Part shown: in pieces, positions 33,383-41,437 of the stretch | Layout: every line of letters starts with the position of its first letter | Position numbering within the stretch: position 1 is the stretch's first letter | DNA from: an uncultured Pelagibacteraceae bacterium | Lineage (GTDB): Bacteria > Pseudomonadota > Alphaproteobacteria > Pelagibacterales > Pelagibacteraceae | Direction: 5' to 3' | DNA: 64,000 nucleotides | Assembly (NCBI GenBank): GCA_902589395.1 | Contig: CACIST010000002.1 | Location: 85,317 to 149,316 of the forward strand | Position numbers and translations under genes: made by a program | Notes under the pieces: generated by a model | Database searches by the model: none | What the model was told of the DNA's origin: nothing | Seen by the model: only the letters and a program-made list of their open reading frames with translations

Positions 33383-34957
33383 TTATTCGTTGATTAGTAG
33401 TTCAACCTTTCCCCAATTTTTATGGGTTTCATAGTAGGTAAAATAATATTTATTGGGTAAATACTTTAAATTTATATCTTCCGCACAGTTATAAGCAAAC
33501 CTTGATAGGTTAATTGGTGATTTTACGATTTTAGTATTCATTTTATTTTCACATTTTTCTGGGTAAAAAACTAAATTGAAAATTTTTGACCTATCAATTT
33601 TATTATCAATATTATCATTTTCATCAGCATTTATTATTTGTTGATCGTTTTTATTTAAAGTGTAACCATGATCACCACTAAAAATAATTATTTTTTGTTT
33701 TTCAGAAAGTAAATTTATATTTTTTACAAATTTTTTAATTAAATTAAGTGTACATTTGTAATTATCTTCATATTTACCATTTGTATTTATAGAATTACAA
33801 TTTTTATCAACATTAAAAGGTGCATGAGGTTTCATTAGGTGCATAAAAAAAAAATTTTTATTATTAAAGTCAATTTTTTTAAAAAACTTAAGATCATTAT
33901 CATTCATTATTTCAAAAGTTGATTGAACACCTGATTTATTAAGTGATTTGTTATTAATTCTTCTTATCAAAAAATCTAACAAGCTCTTTTCGTAAAAAAT
34001 TTCCAAAGAATTTAAATAATGGATAAGTTTTTTTTGTTTACCACACATATTAGGCTCATAAGCATTACTTTTGCAGTACTGATAGTCATTACCAGTCCAA
34101 TAAAATTTTCTGTTAAATTTATTATTCAAAAATGTAATTGGTAATTTTTCATAATCATTTATTAAAGTATTTGGAAAAAAATTTTTATAAGATGAATATT
34201 TTTTTGATTTTTCAGTAATTGGATAATTCAAATTAAAAATAGACTGCAAACTCAAATGTGTGGTTGGGTAATTAGATATTGAATTAAAAATATAACTTCC
34301 CTTCAAATTTTCCAATTGTCTAATTATTTTATTTTGATTTTTTATTACACCATTAGTTTCAGCATACTCTAGACTGATCATGCCATCCAATATAATAAAA
34401 TATATATCTATATTGTTAGTATTATTAACAATCTTAATTTCATCTAAATTGAAAGCCTCTGTCTGATAATTTACAGTGTCTTTCTGACTAAAAAATTTAA
34501 AAAAGTTGAATGTAATATATCCATAATTAAGAATTATAAAAATAAGTATAAAATTATAAAATTTATTTTTAAACTTGTTTGAGTTTAAAATATAGTAAGT
34601 AATAAAAAATATTAAAATCAAGATTATCGAAAAAATTATAATTGAAAATAAAAATCCACTAAATATAACATTCTCAAAAAAAGCCTTGAATTTTAAGTCT
34701 TCAAAAAAAAAACTTATAAAATAAGTAATACTAATACTTAATATAAACCCATCAAAGTTAACTAAATTTTTTGAAAAAATAAATTCTAATAAGAATATAA
34801 ATAAAAAAATTGCAGAAATAATTAAAATTTGAAAACTTAATATATTAATAATATCGTAATTATTGATTTGAATTAAATTTTGCTCTCTTAAAAATAATAA
34901 ACATGGTAAAAAAAAAATTAATATAGATAAAAATTTGTTATTAAGTAATTTTTTCAT
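33383..34957 (-). CDS. Membrane-anchored sulfatase/alkaline-phosphatase-fold protein
   Basis: The N-terminal 160 residues hold about four or five membrane helices. The rest is a periplasmic alkaline-phosphatase-superfamily domain with a start like that of sulfatases and phosphoethanolamine/phosphoglycerol transferases: IDIYFIILDGMISLEYAE, and later FSGDHGYTLN with the metal-binding Asp-His. FMHLMKPHAPFN supplies another typical His. Several Cys residues suggest disulfides. The precise substrate is unclear; adding or removing head groups on surface glycans or lipids is likely. Its start overlaps the methyltransferase stop by 17 bases. Confidence 0.75.
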   Translation of the reverse strand: MKKLLNNKFLSILIFFLPCLLFLREQNLIQINNYDIINILSFQILIISAIFLFIFLLEFIFSKNLVNFDGFILSISITYFISFFFEDLKFKAFFENVIFSGFLFSIIIFSIILILIFFITYYILNSNKFKNKFYNFILIFIILNYGYITFNFFKFFSQKDTVNYQTEAFNLDEIKIVNNTNNIDIYFIILDGMISLEYAETNGVIKNQNKIIRQLENLKGSYIFNSISNYPTTHLSLQSIFNLNYPITEKSKKYSSYKNFFPNTLINDYEKLPITFLNNKFNRKFYWTGNDYQYCKSNAYEPNMCGKQKKLIHYLNSLEIFYEKSLLDFLIRRINNKSLNKSGVQSTFEIMNDNDLKFFKKIDFNNKNFFFMHLMKPHAPFNVDKNCNSINTNGKYEDNYKCTLNLIKKFVKNINLLSEKQKIIIFSGDHGYTLNKNDQQIINADENDNIDNKIDRSKIFNLVFYPEKCENKMNTKIVKSPINLSRFAYNCAEDINLKYLPNKYYFTYYETHKNWGKVELLINE

Positions 34958-36311
34958 AGTAAATAATTTTTCTTTTTGAACCTTTTAAATCATGTACTTT
35001 AACAATATTGCATTTTTCTTTAAGAAATTTTAAAAAATTTTCTAAATTATAATCATCATAATTTTTAGTTTTAAACATCTTCATCCTTTTAACCATTTCA
35101 TCATCATTAGGAATAAATTCAACCAAGCCTTTTTTTGATAATTTTATAATAAAATTTAAGACTTCAAAGAGTGGTATATTTTTGCTAATAACCAAATGAT
35201 GAATTAGTGCAAAAGATAATGAAAAATCAAAATTAAACCTTTCAACAAAACTTTTTTTTTCTTTACAATCCCAACCTATTGACGAAGATAAGTTTGACAA
35301 ATCCGCATACAGAGGAGTTATGACTTCGTTATTATCAAATCCAATTTTTTCTAAGCATTGCATGTCATAATCTAAAGCAATAATTTTTTTTACCCCTAAC
35401 TCTTTTGAAATGAATGAATATTTTGCATCATTACAACCTATGTCTATTAACGAATAAGGTTTATTTGTTGAGATATAAGATTTTAATATATTTTCTTTTT
35501 CTATTTCACTTTCTTTTGAATAAGAATGAGTATTTGAATAATTAGACCAAGTCGATTTATTTTTTTTATATTTTAATTTTTCAATAAAATTTTTTAAATT
35601 CTTAATTAAAAAAGTTTGACTTTGTTTGTAAGATCTTTTCCTATTTTTTTTTGATATTCCACTTTTGCTACTAAGATTTTCTGTAAAATATACGTTAATT
35701 AAAAGTGAAAATGAAAAAAAAATTTTGTAACCTAACAAGTTAATTAGTTGCCTATTAGAAATACCATTTAAATTTCCTTTATAAATTTCATTAAATGGTA
35801 AATTAAAGTAAGATGAATAAACCAATGGATTTAAAAATTCTTCACAAAATTGTTTGTGTCCTTGCCATGGAGTGTTTTCATCTAATTTTTGTAAAGATAA
35901 TATATCAATAAATATTGGCTTATTATTTTTAAATTGTACATTATAAGCCGACGCATCTTTTAAACTTATATTCTTTTCAAGTAAAAAAAGCTGAAAATCC
36001 AAATGAAAAATTGCTGCGTTTTTAAGTTGCGAAAAAGTCCATTCATATGGATAGGTCCAATTTTCTAATTTTTCATGTTCTATGAATTTATTTACTTCGT
36101 CAAAATTTTGAGAAATTAAATCTTGCTCTTTTACTTCCCAGCTATTTATTAGTAAATTTTTATTTATTAATATTTGGTAGATATCTTGATTTTCGAGAAA
36201 ATTATAATTTTCAATATAATTATTTTTTATTGATCTAAATATTCTATTTTTAAAATTAAATATTTGACCAGCATCATCCCTAAATGAAGATGGATCATTT
36301 ATCAGTGTCAT
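34941..36311 (-). CDS. Class I SAM-dependent methyltransferase with N-terminal NoeI-like region
   Basis: The N-terminus (DPSSFRDDAGQIFNFKNRIFRSI) matches the family whose members start SFRDPSG and are annotated as nodulation-type or surface-glycan methyltransferases. A C-terminal Rossmann methyltransferase domain has SLIDIGCNDAKYSFISKELG (about residue 281) and an acidic motif IALDYD. Its 456 residues fit. It overlaps the small membrane protein gene by 17 bases and the sulfatase-like gene by 17, forming a tight three-gene unit. Substrate unknown; modification of a surface polysaccharide is an inference. Confidence 0.75.
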   Translation of the reverse strand: MTLINDPSSFRDDAGQIFNFKNRIFRSIKNNYIENYNFLENQDIYQILINKNLLINSWEVKEQDLISQNFDEVNKFIEHEKLENWTYPYEWTFSQLKNAAIFHLDFQLFLLEKNISLKDASAYNVQFKNNKPIFIDILSLQKLDENTPWQGHKQFCEEFLNPLVYSSYFNLPFNEIYKGNLNGISNRQLINLLGYKIFFSFSLLINVYFTENLSSKSGISKKNRKRSYKQSQTFLIKNLKNFIEKLKYKKNKSTWSNYSNTHSYSKESEIEKENILKSYISTNKPYSLIDIGCNDAKYSFISKELGVKKIIALDYDMQCLEKIGFDNNEVITPLYADLSNLSSSIGWDCKEKKSFVERFNFDFSLSFALIHHLVISKNIPLFEVLNFIIKLSKKGLVEFIPNDDEMVKRMKMFKTKNYDDYNLENFLKFLKEKCNIVKVHDLKGSKRKIIYYEKIT

Positions 36312-36516
36312 TTTTAGTTTCTTTAGAAAAAAATTTTTTTAATTTACAAAAAAAATTATATATATTTCTTCTTACACTTGAAAAAAAAACTCCAACCGCT
36401 GCTATACTTGCAATTATTCCTTGTAAAATAATGCTTCCAATGCCAGGATCAATATATGCTAATGCATTTGAAGTAAATACCATATAAATTAGAAAAGATG
36501 TTAAAATAAATTTCAT
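36295..36516 (-). CDS. Small membrane protein with YIDPG motif
   Basis: A 73-residue protein with a signal peptide ending SNALA, then YIDPGIGSIILQG leading into one membrane helix (about 27-47) and a basic tail. I recognise the YIDPGxGS pattern as one that often precedes genes for sulfatase-like and NoeI-like methyltransferase proteins, but no function is known to me. It is the first gene of the three-gene unit. The region upstream (36517-36639) is AT-rich with no clear promoter. Confidence 0.7.
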   Translation of the reverse strand: MKFILTSFLIYMVFTSNALAYIDPGIGSIILQGIIASIAAVGVFFSSVRRNIYNFFCKLKKFFSKETKNDTDK

Positions 36517-36639
36517 TTTTTATTATAATTCTCTAAAATTAAATTAGAATACCTTTAGCAAAAGAACAAAACTATGTCATCTTAAAACAGGCATATCTTG
36601 ATTAAATTGAAAAATAAAGTAGAACTATTTTCTTATAAT

Positions 36640-36716
36640 GGGCCTGTAGCTCAGTTGGTTAGAGCAGTACACTCATAATGTATTGGTCCCAGGTTCGAGT
36701 CCTGGCGGGCCCACCA
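36640..36716 (+). tRNA. tRNA with CAT anticodon (Ile2 or elongator Met)
   Basis: The 77 bases fold cleanly: acceptor GGGCCTG/CGGGCCC with one T-G pair, D arm GCTC-AGTTGGTTA-GAGC, anticodon stem GTACA/TGTAT with loop CTCATAA (CAT), variable TGGTC, canonical T arm CCAGG-TTCGAGT-CCTGG, and encoded ACCA. The acceptor and D arm strongly resemble alphaproteobacterial tRNA-Ile, so a tRNA-Ile2 whose C34 is converted to lysidine is my preferred reading. Elongator tRNA-Met is the alternative. The 3' end is one base from the mlaC stop on the other strand. Confidence 0.85.
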
Positions 36717-36717
36717 A

Positions 36718-37308
36718 TTACTTGATAATAAACTCTTCCAAAGATTTAAAGAGGTAATCAATATCTCCATTATTATTTTGCAATATAGATTTAAACTCTT
36801 CTTTTTGAGTTCTTGCTAAACTTAATCCTTCTACAATAAGATCTCTAATTAAAGGTCTCTCAGGATTTTTAGTATATATTCTCCAATCAATTTTTATTTC
36901 TGGATTTTTAGAAGTTTCTTCTAAAACACTACTGACAATTGTATATTTTTCGTTAATTTTTTTTTCTGATACTACACTTATTTTTGGGTCAGAGTAATCT
37001 ACTAATCGACTAGAAAAACTTTTTAAGAAATAACTTTTAAACAGCTTGTTATATTTTATTTTTTGATCTTCGTTTAGGCCTTTGCGATATTTCCCGAGGG
37101 TATACATTCCGATACCATTAATATCAACATTATTTTCAGCAATATTATTTAATCTAATTATTTTAGCCTCTACAGGATCAGGGCTTGATAAAATGACTGA
37201 TGCCTCATTAACAATTTCAGTTATTAATATACTTGGCTCTTTAGCAGATGAAATACTATTTAAAAATAAAATAAAAAAAAAAAATGAAATTAATTTAATT
37301 TTAGTCAT
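36718..37308 (-). CDS. mlaC: MlaC-type phospholipid-binding periplasmic protein
   Basis: MlaC ferries phospholipids across the periplasm between the outer-membrane MlaA complex and the inner-membrane MlaFEDB transporter. The 196-residue protein has a signal peptide (to about residue 22, SSAKE), then NNVDINGIGMYTLGKYRKGL, SYFLKSFSSRL and DWRIYTKNPERPLIRDLIVEGLSLARTQKEEF, all family-like. It follows mlaA by six bases. Only these two Mla genes are here; the transporter genes must lie elsewhere. Confidence 0.9.
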   Translation of the reverse strand: MTKIKLISFFFFILFLNSISSAKEPSILITEIVNEASVILSSPDPVEAKIIRLNNIAENNVDINGIGMYTLGKYRKGLNEDQKIKYNKLFKSYFLKSFSSRLVDYSDPKISVVSEKKINEKYTIVSSVLEETSKNPEIKIDWRIYTKNPERPLIRDLIVEGLSLARTQKEEFKSILQNNNGDIDYLFKSLEEFIIK

Positions 37309-37314
37309 TAATAA

Positions 37315-38118
37315 TTATTGGGTATCTATTTCTTCCCAATCATCATCATTCATAGTTTCTGTGGTTTCATCTGAGTTTAAAATTTTTCTTTTTCTATCTT
37401 GTAAATATAAACTTCTTACAGATGCATATAAGTCCATTGAATTATTTTCAAGACTAGTAAAAGCCTCTAAGTTTTTAGCTCTAAAATCTACGCCAGCAGT
37501 CAATCTGGAATAATAATAATCCGAATTTTCAAAATATTTTGTGTCATTAGCTATTGTAACGTTGTACCAGGCGTCGCCTCCTCCAAAATTAGCTAATGAA
37601 CCTATTGTATCTCTCACTGTAGTTGGACCAAGGACTGGTAAAACAAAGTAACATCCTTCATTTATACCCCAGGTTCCAAGTGTTTGACCATAGTCTTCTT
37701 TATCTTGTTTTTTTAATCCATAATACGAAGCCACATCAAAAATCCCCGCTATACCAAGTGTAGAGTTAATAGAAAATCTTAAAGAATTTATTCCAGCTTC
37801 TTTAAATTGACCCTGCAAAATGTTGTTAGGTATTGTTACAACATTTGATAAATTGCCTAGAGCATTGCTTGTTCCCGATCTGATTGGTTTAGGTAAGTAT
37901 CTGTAGCCCTTAGCGATAGGTTTAAAAAAAACTTTATCTAATCCCTGATTAAATGCGAAAATACCTCTATTAACTGTTTCAAAACAATCTTTAACTTCTT
38001 TGTCTTGCCCTTTAGCTTTATTTTTAATTTCTAAACTTCCATCTGATCCAGCTAACAAACTGAATGTGGCGAGTTGAGAAATTAAACAAATTATAAATAC
38101 TTTTAAAATCTTTTTCAT
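37315..38118 (-). CDS. mlaA: MlaA/VacJ-type outer-membrane lipid asymmetry protein
   Basis: MlaA removes phospholipids from the outer leaflet of the outer membrane and passes them to MlaC. The 267 residues show the family core: NRGIFAFNQGLDKVFFKPIAK, YRYLPKPIRSGTSNALGN, FSINSTLGIAGIFDVAS, EDYGQTLGTWGINEGCYFVLPVLGPT and RDTIGSLANF. The signal peptide ends around LLAGSDG with no lipobox Cys, so unlike E. coli MlaA it would not be a lipoprotein. The C-terminus is acidic. It starts 76 bases from the divergent amidase gene. Confidence 0.9.
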   Translation of the reverse strand: MKKILKVFIICLISQLATFSLLAGSDGSLEIKNKAKGQDKEVKDCFETVNRGIFAFNQGLDKVFFKPIAKGYRYLPKPIRSGTSNALGNLSNVVTIPNNILQGQFKEAGINSLRFSINSTLGIAGIFDVASYYGLKKQDKEDYGQTLGTWGINEGCYFVLPVLGPTTVRDTIGSLANFGGGDAWYNVTIANDTKYFENSDYYYSRLTAGVDFRAKNLEAFTSLENNSMDLYASVRSLYLQDRKRKILNSDETTETMNDDDWEEIDTQ

Positions 38119-38194
38119 TAATGCCGTTTATATTATATCCTCTATTTATTAAAAGATTTAATTGTTTAAAATAATGCAGAAAAATGTTGAAAAA

Positions 38195-38908
38195 ATGACT
38201 ATTAACTATTCTCCTAATTTTGATCTCAAAAAAAGAGATAAAAATAAAATAAAGTATTTAATCTTTCATTATACTGGAATGAAAAATGATAAATTGGCAA
38301 TTAAAAAGTTAACTAATTTAAATTCTAATGTAAGTTGTCATTATTATATAACTAAATCTGGAAATATCATTCAAATGGTTCCTGATTTATATGTCGCCTG
38401 GCACGCAGGTAAGTCTAAATGGGGCAATTATAAATCCTTAAATAGAAACTCAATAGGTATTGAAATTTCTAATCCTGGCCATGAATATGGGTACAGAAAA
38501 TTTAGTCATAATCAAATTAAATGTTTAATAAGAATTTCAAAATATATAATTAAAAAATATAATATTGATAATAACAAAATTTTAGGTCATTCAGATATAG
38601 CTCCTTTAAGAAAAAAAGACCCAGGAGAAAAGTTTCCTTGGAAGCTATTAAGTAAAAAGAAAATTGGAATTTGGCATGATATTAATTCAAAAATACTTAA
38701 ATCCTTAAGAGGAAAAAAATCAGAATTTAAGTTAAATAAATTTATTATTTATTTAAAGAATTTAGGCTATAACATGGAATACTCAAATTTAAATGAATTA
38801 AGAAAAATTATTAAAGCCTTTCAAATGAGATTTAGACCGGAGTTGATTGATGGAAAATTCGATTTAGAGTGCTATAAAATAGCAAAATCTCTTTATAATC
38901 TTAGATAA
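38195..38908 (+). CDS. N-acetylmuramoyl-L-alanine amidase (AmiD-like, Amidase_2)
   Basis: The enzyme cuts the bond between MurNAc and the stem peptide of peptidoglycan. Zinc ligands are visible: His in LIFHYTGM (about 26), His near GHSDIAPLRKKDPG, and the Glu of SIGIEISNPG. SCHYYITKSGNIIQMVPD and VAWHAG are typical. The last 70 residues resemble a peptidoglycan-binding domain (LNELRKIIKAFQMRFRPELIDG). I choose the ATG at 38195 (MTINYSPNFD) because family members begin there; 38174 and a TTG at 38162 are alternatives. No signal peptide is visible, so it may act on recycled fragments. Confidence 0.85.
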   Translation: MTINYSPNFDLKKRDKNKIKYLIFHYTGMKNDKLAIKKLTNLNSNVSCHYYITKSGNIIQMVPDLYVAWHAGKSKWGNYKSLNRNSIGIEISNPGHEYGYRKFSHNQIKCLIRISKYIIKKYNIDNNKILGHSDIAPLRKKDPGEKFPWKLLSKKKIGIWHDINSKILKSLRGKKSEFKLNKFIIYLKNLGYNMEYSNLNELRKIIKAFQMRFRPELIDGKFDLECYKIAKSLYNLR

Positions 38909-38948
38909 TAAATAATTGCACTTCGTATAAAATTTTATATTGTTCATC

Positions 38949-39306
38949 CGCCAGATAAAAGACTTATCGCTTTAATTTATTAAAGAGGAAAGTCCGGGCT
39001 CTACAAAGACACAGTGCCAGTTAATGGCTGGCGGGGGCGACCCTAGGGATAGTGCCACAGAAAATAAACCGCCTTATCAAGGCAAGGGTGAAAAGGTGTG
39101 GTAAGAGCACACCGGCTAAGTTGGTAACAGCTAGCGCATGGAAAACCCCACTGGGAGCAAGACTGAGTAGAGATGACACTGTTAGAAATAACGAAAAGCA
39201 GTCTTTGGCTAGTCATCTGGGTTAGTTGCTTGAGCCTTAAAGTGATTTAAGGTCTAGAGAAATGATAAGTTTAAAAGACAGAACCCGGCTTATATTTTAT
39301 CTGGCA
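38949..39306 (+). ncRNA. rnpB: RNase P RNA (class A)
   Basis: This is the catalytic RNA that trims tRNA 5' ends. Conserved landmarks are GAGGAAAGTCCGGGC in the 5' part, GGTAAGAGCACACCG in the middle and GACAGAACCCGGCTTA near the 3' end. The ends are set by P1: gccagataaaa (38950-38960) pairs with ttttatctggc (39295-39305). The size of about 358 bases is usual. A TATATT at 38936-38941 would place a transcription start near 38948, but the -35 is weak. It lies between the amidase and mraZ. Confidence 0.95.
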
Positions 39307-39417
39307 AAATCATAACCTTTTAATTCTTATCTTGTACTAAATAAAATCATTATTTCTATTTTGTTACATTGAAGAAATTAAGAACAAATCAAGAATACTC
39401 AATTGTAATATTAGGTG

Positions 39418-39446
39418 TTGACGATTTAATTTAAAACCCATAATAT
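39418..39446 (+). promoter_or_regulatory. Sigma-70 promoter of the dcw cluster
   Basis: TTGACG at 39418-39423 and TAATAT at 39441-39446 are separated by exactly 17 bases, a near-consensus sigma-70 promoter. The start of transcription would fall near 39453, leaving a leader of about 27 bases before the mraZ ATG. The -10 box lies inside the MraZ-type repeats, so MraZ binding should block RNA polymerase. The rest of the gap (39307-39417) shows no other gene or clear RNA. Confidence 0.75.
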
Positions 39447-39460
39447 CCCATAATATCCCA
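39436..39460 (+). promoter_or_regulatory. MraZ operator (three repeats)
   Basis: The sequence holds three CCCA boxes at 10-base spacing: ACCCA (39436-39440), TCCCA (39446-39450) and TCCCA (39456-39460), with TAATA in both gaps. On the reverse strand they read TGGGN separated by five bases, three times, which is the MraZ binding pattern reported for E. coli mraZ. They cover the -10 box and the expected start site, so autorepression is likely. The orientation is inverted relative to the gene, but the pattern is otherwise exact. Confidence 0.85.
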
Positions 39461-39479
39461 AATATGGAATTTATGGATT

Positions 39480-39935
39480 ATGTTTTTATCTACTTACGAA
39501 AACAAATTGGACAAAAAAGGAAGGGTATCCGTGCCTGCTAGTTTCAGAAGCTATCTATCAAACATGGGATATAATGGAATCGTATGTTTTCCATCATTTA
39601 ACAATCAATCAATAGAAGCTTGGCCGCAAGACAGAATTGAAAAAATTTCAAATACAATAGACTCTTTAAATCCATTTGAAGATAAGAAAGATTATTTTGC
39701 CACCTCAATATTATCAGAAAGTATTAATTTACAATTTGATAGTGAAGGAAGAATTCTTATTACTGAAAAACTATTAAAACATGCGAAAATAAAAAAAAAC
39801 ATGTTGTTTGTTGGTCAGGGAAAAACTTTCCAAATATGGGAACCAACAAGTTTTGAAAAATTTAGGGTCACTGCTAGAAAAAAATCAAACATTAACAGGG
39901 CTAACCTTAAATGGGAGCAAAAACTTAATAACTAA
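39480..39935 (+). CDS. mraZ: Transcriptional regulator MraZ
   Basis: MraZ is an AbrB-fold DNA-binding protein that represses its own operon in E. coli. The start MFLSTYENKLDKKGRVSVPASFR is typical, with the DKKGR/VSVP signature repeated in modified form as FDSEGRILITEKLLKHA (about residues 83-99). Its 151 residues fit. Three TGGGN-type repeats directly upstream (39436-39460) are its likely operator. Eleven bases separate its stop from the ftsZ start. Confidence 0.96.
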   Translation: MFLSTYENKLDKKGRVSVPASFRSYLSNMGYNGIVCFPSFNNQSIEAWPQDRIEKISNTIDSLNPFEDKKDYFATSILSESINLQFDSEGRILITEKLLKHAKIKKNMLFVGQGKTFQIWEPTSFEKFRVTARKKSNINRANLKWEQKLNN

Positions 39936-39946
39936 ACGGGGGATAA

Positions 39947-41419
39947 ATGACAATTAATTTTAAAGCACCAGACATAAAAGAGCTGAAACCAAGAATACTA
40001 GTTTTAGGTATTGGAGGAGCAGGAGGTAATGCAATCAATGGTATGATAGAGTCAGGTTTACAAGGAGTAGAGTTTATAGCTGTAAATACTGATGCTCAAG
40101 ATTTAAGACTAAGCCATGCACAAACTAAAATCCAAATGGGATTAAATTTAACAAAAGGATTAGGTGCTGGAGCAAAATTAGATATAGGTGAAGCTGCTGC
40201 CGATGAATCCTTAAATGAAATTGTGAATGTCCTTCAAGGTTCTAACATGGTTTTCATAACTGCAGGAATGGGTGGAGGAACCGGAACTGGTGCTGCTCAT
40301 GTTATTGCTCGTGCTGCAAAAGAATTAAATATTCTAACAATTGGAGTAGTGACTCTTCCTTTCTTATATGAAGGTCCTTCAAGAATGAGAAAAGCAAATC
40401 AAGGTCTTGAGGAATTAAGAAAACATGTAGATACTATAATTGTAGTTCCAAATCAAAATTTATTCAAAATCGCAAGTGAGCAAACTACATTTGAAGAGTC
40501 ATTTTTGTTATCTAATGATGTATTAAAGCATGGAGTTCAAAGTATCACAGACCTTATGGTAAGACCTGGTTTAATAAATTTAGATTTTGCTGATGTTGAA
40601 ACAGTCATGAGTTCAATGGGTAAAGCTATGATGGGAACAGGTCAGGCTGAAGGCGAAGGTAGAGCAGTTAAAGCTGCTGAAATGGCTATAAGCAATCCTC
40701 TTATAGATGACTATACATTAAAAGGAGCTAAAGGCTTACTAGTCAACATTACTGGTGGAAAGGACCTTAAACTTTTTGAAGTAGACGAAGCTGTAAATAA
40801 AGTTAGAGCTGAAGTAGATCCAGAAGCAGAACTAATAATTGGAGCAATTACAGATGAAAATCTTGATGGTTTAATGAGAGTTTCAATTGTAGCAACTTCT
40901 TTAGATGGTCAACAACCAGAGCCGAAATCAGTGATTAATATGGTCCATAGAATACAAAATAGAAATCCTGGATATTCTGATTTTTCTAATACTGGTTCTT
41001 CTCAAGCTTTTACATTTTCAAATCAAAATAGCTCAATCATAACTAATGGTGCAAATGCACTTAAAATTGAGGAAGAGGTAAAAACTGAAACTGAAAGTCA
41101 AGCAACATCTGAAATTAATAATTCTGAAGAAATAACAGGTTCATTAAGTACTGAAGCAGAAGTAAGCTCAGTCGAAAATGAGTTGTCTACGATTTCTGAA
41201 ACCACAGTTGACAATGAAGAGACTGATGAAATAAATTCCTCAACCTCTAATGGATTGGAAAACTTCAATTTTGATGAAGAAACACCCGAGTTATTTAATT
41301 CTGATGGATCAACAGATGAAATAGATAACGAAACTTCTTCAATACTTGAAACAAGTGAATCAAAAGAGCAAGAAGATGATTTAGAAATCCCAGCATTTTT
41401 GAGAAGACAAAAAAATTAA
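39947..41419 (+). CDS. ftsZ: Cell division protein FtsZ
   Basis: The tubulin-like GTPase that forms the division ring. GTP-binding sites are [12 protein letters not shown] (about 21-32) and the tubulin signature [12 protein letters not shown] (about 107-118). The T7 region, with [11 protein letters not shown], follows. The globular core ends near residue 325, then comes an acidic linker of about 150 residues rich in Glu, Ser, Thr and Asn, and a C-terminal peptide [12 protein letters not shown] that binds FtsA and other partners. A strong GGGGGA ribosome site (39938-39943) precedes the ATG. Its place right after mraZ is unusual, and ftsA is followed by lpxC, not ftsZ. Confidence 0.97.
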   Translation: MTINFKAPDIKELKPRILVLGIGGAGGNAINGMIESGLQGVEFIAVNTDAQDLRLSHAQTKIQMGLNLTKGLGAGAKLDIGEAAADESLNEIVNVLQGSNMVFITAGMGGGTGTGAAHVIARAAKELNILTIGVVTLPFLYEGPSRMRKANQGLEELRKHVDTIIVVPNQNLFKIASEQTTFEESFLLSNDVLKHGVQSITDLMVRPGLINLDFADVETVMSSMGKAMMGTGQAEGEGRAVKAAEMAISNPLIDDYTLKGAKGLLVNITGGKDLKLFEVDEAVNKVRAEVDPEAELIIGAITDENLDGLMRVSIVATSLDGQQPEPKSVINMVHRIQNRNPGYSDFSNTGSSQAFTFSNQNSSIITNGANALKIEEEVKTETESQATSEINNSEEITGSLSTEAEVSSVENELSTISETTVDNEETDEINSSTSNGLENFNFDEETPELFNSDGSTDEIDNETSSILETSESKEQEDDLEIPAFLRRQKN

Positions 41420-41437
41420 TGGTCTTCAAAAAAATAA

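Noticed and set aside
36634-36639. Perfect TATAAT box before the CAT tRNA
   Set aside because: It ends one base before the mature tRNA 5' end, so transcription from it would start inside the tRNA.
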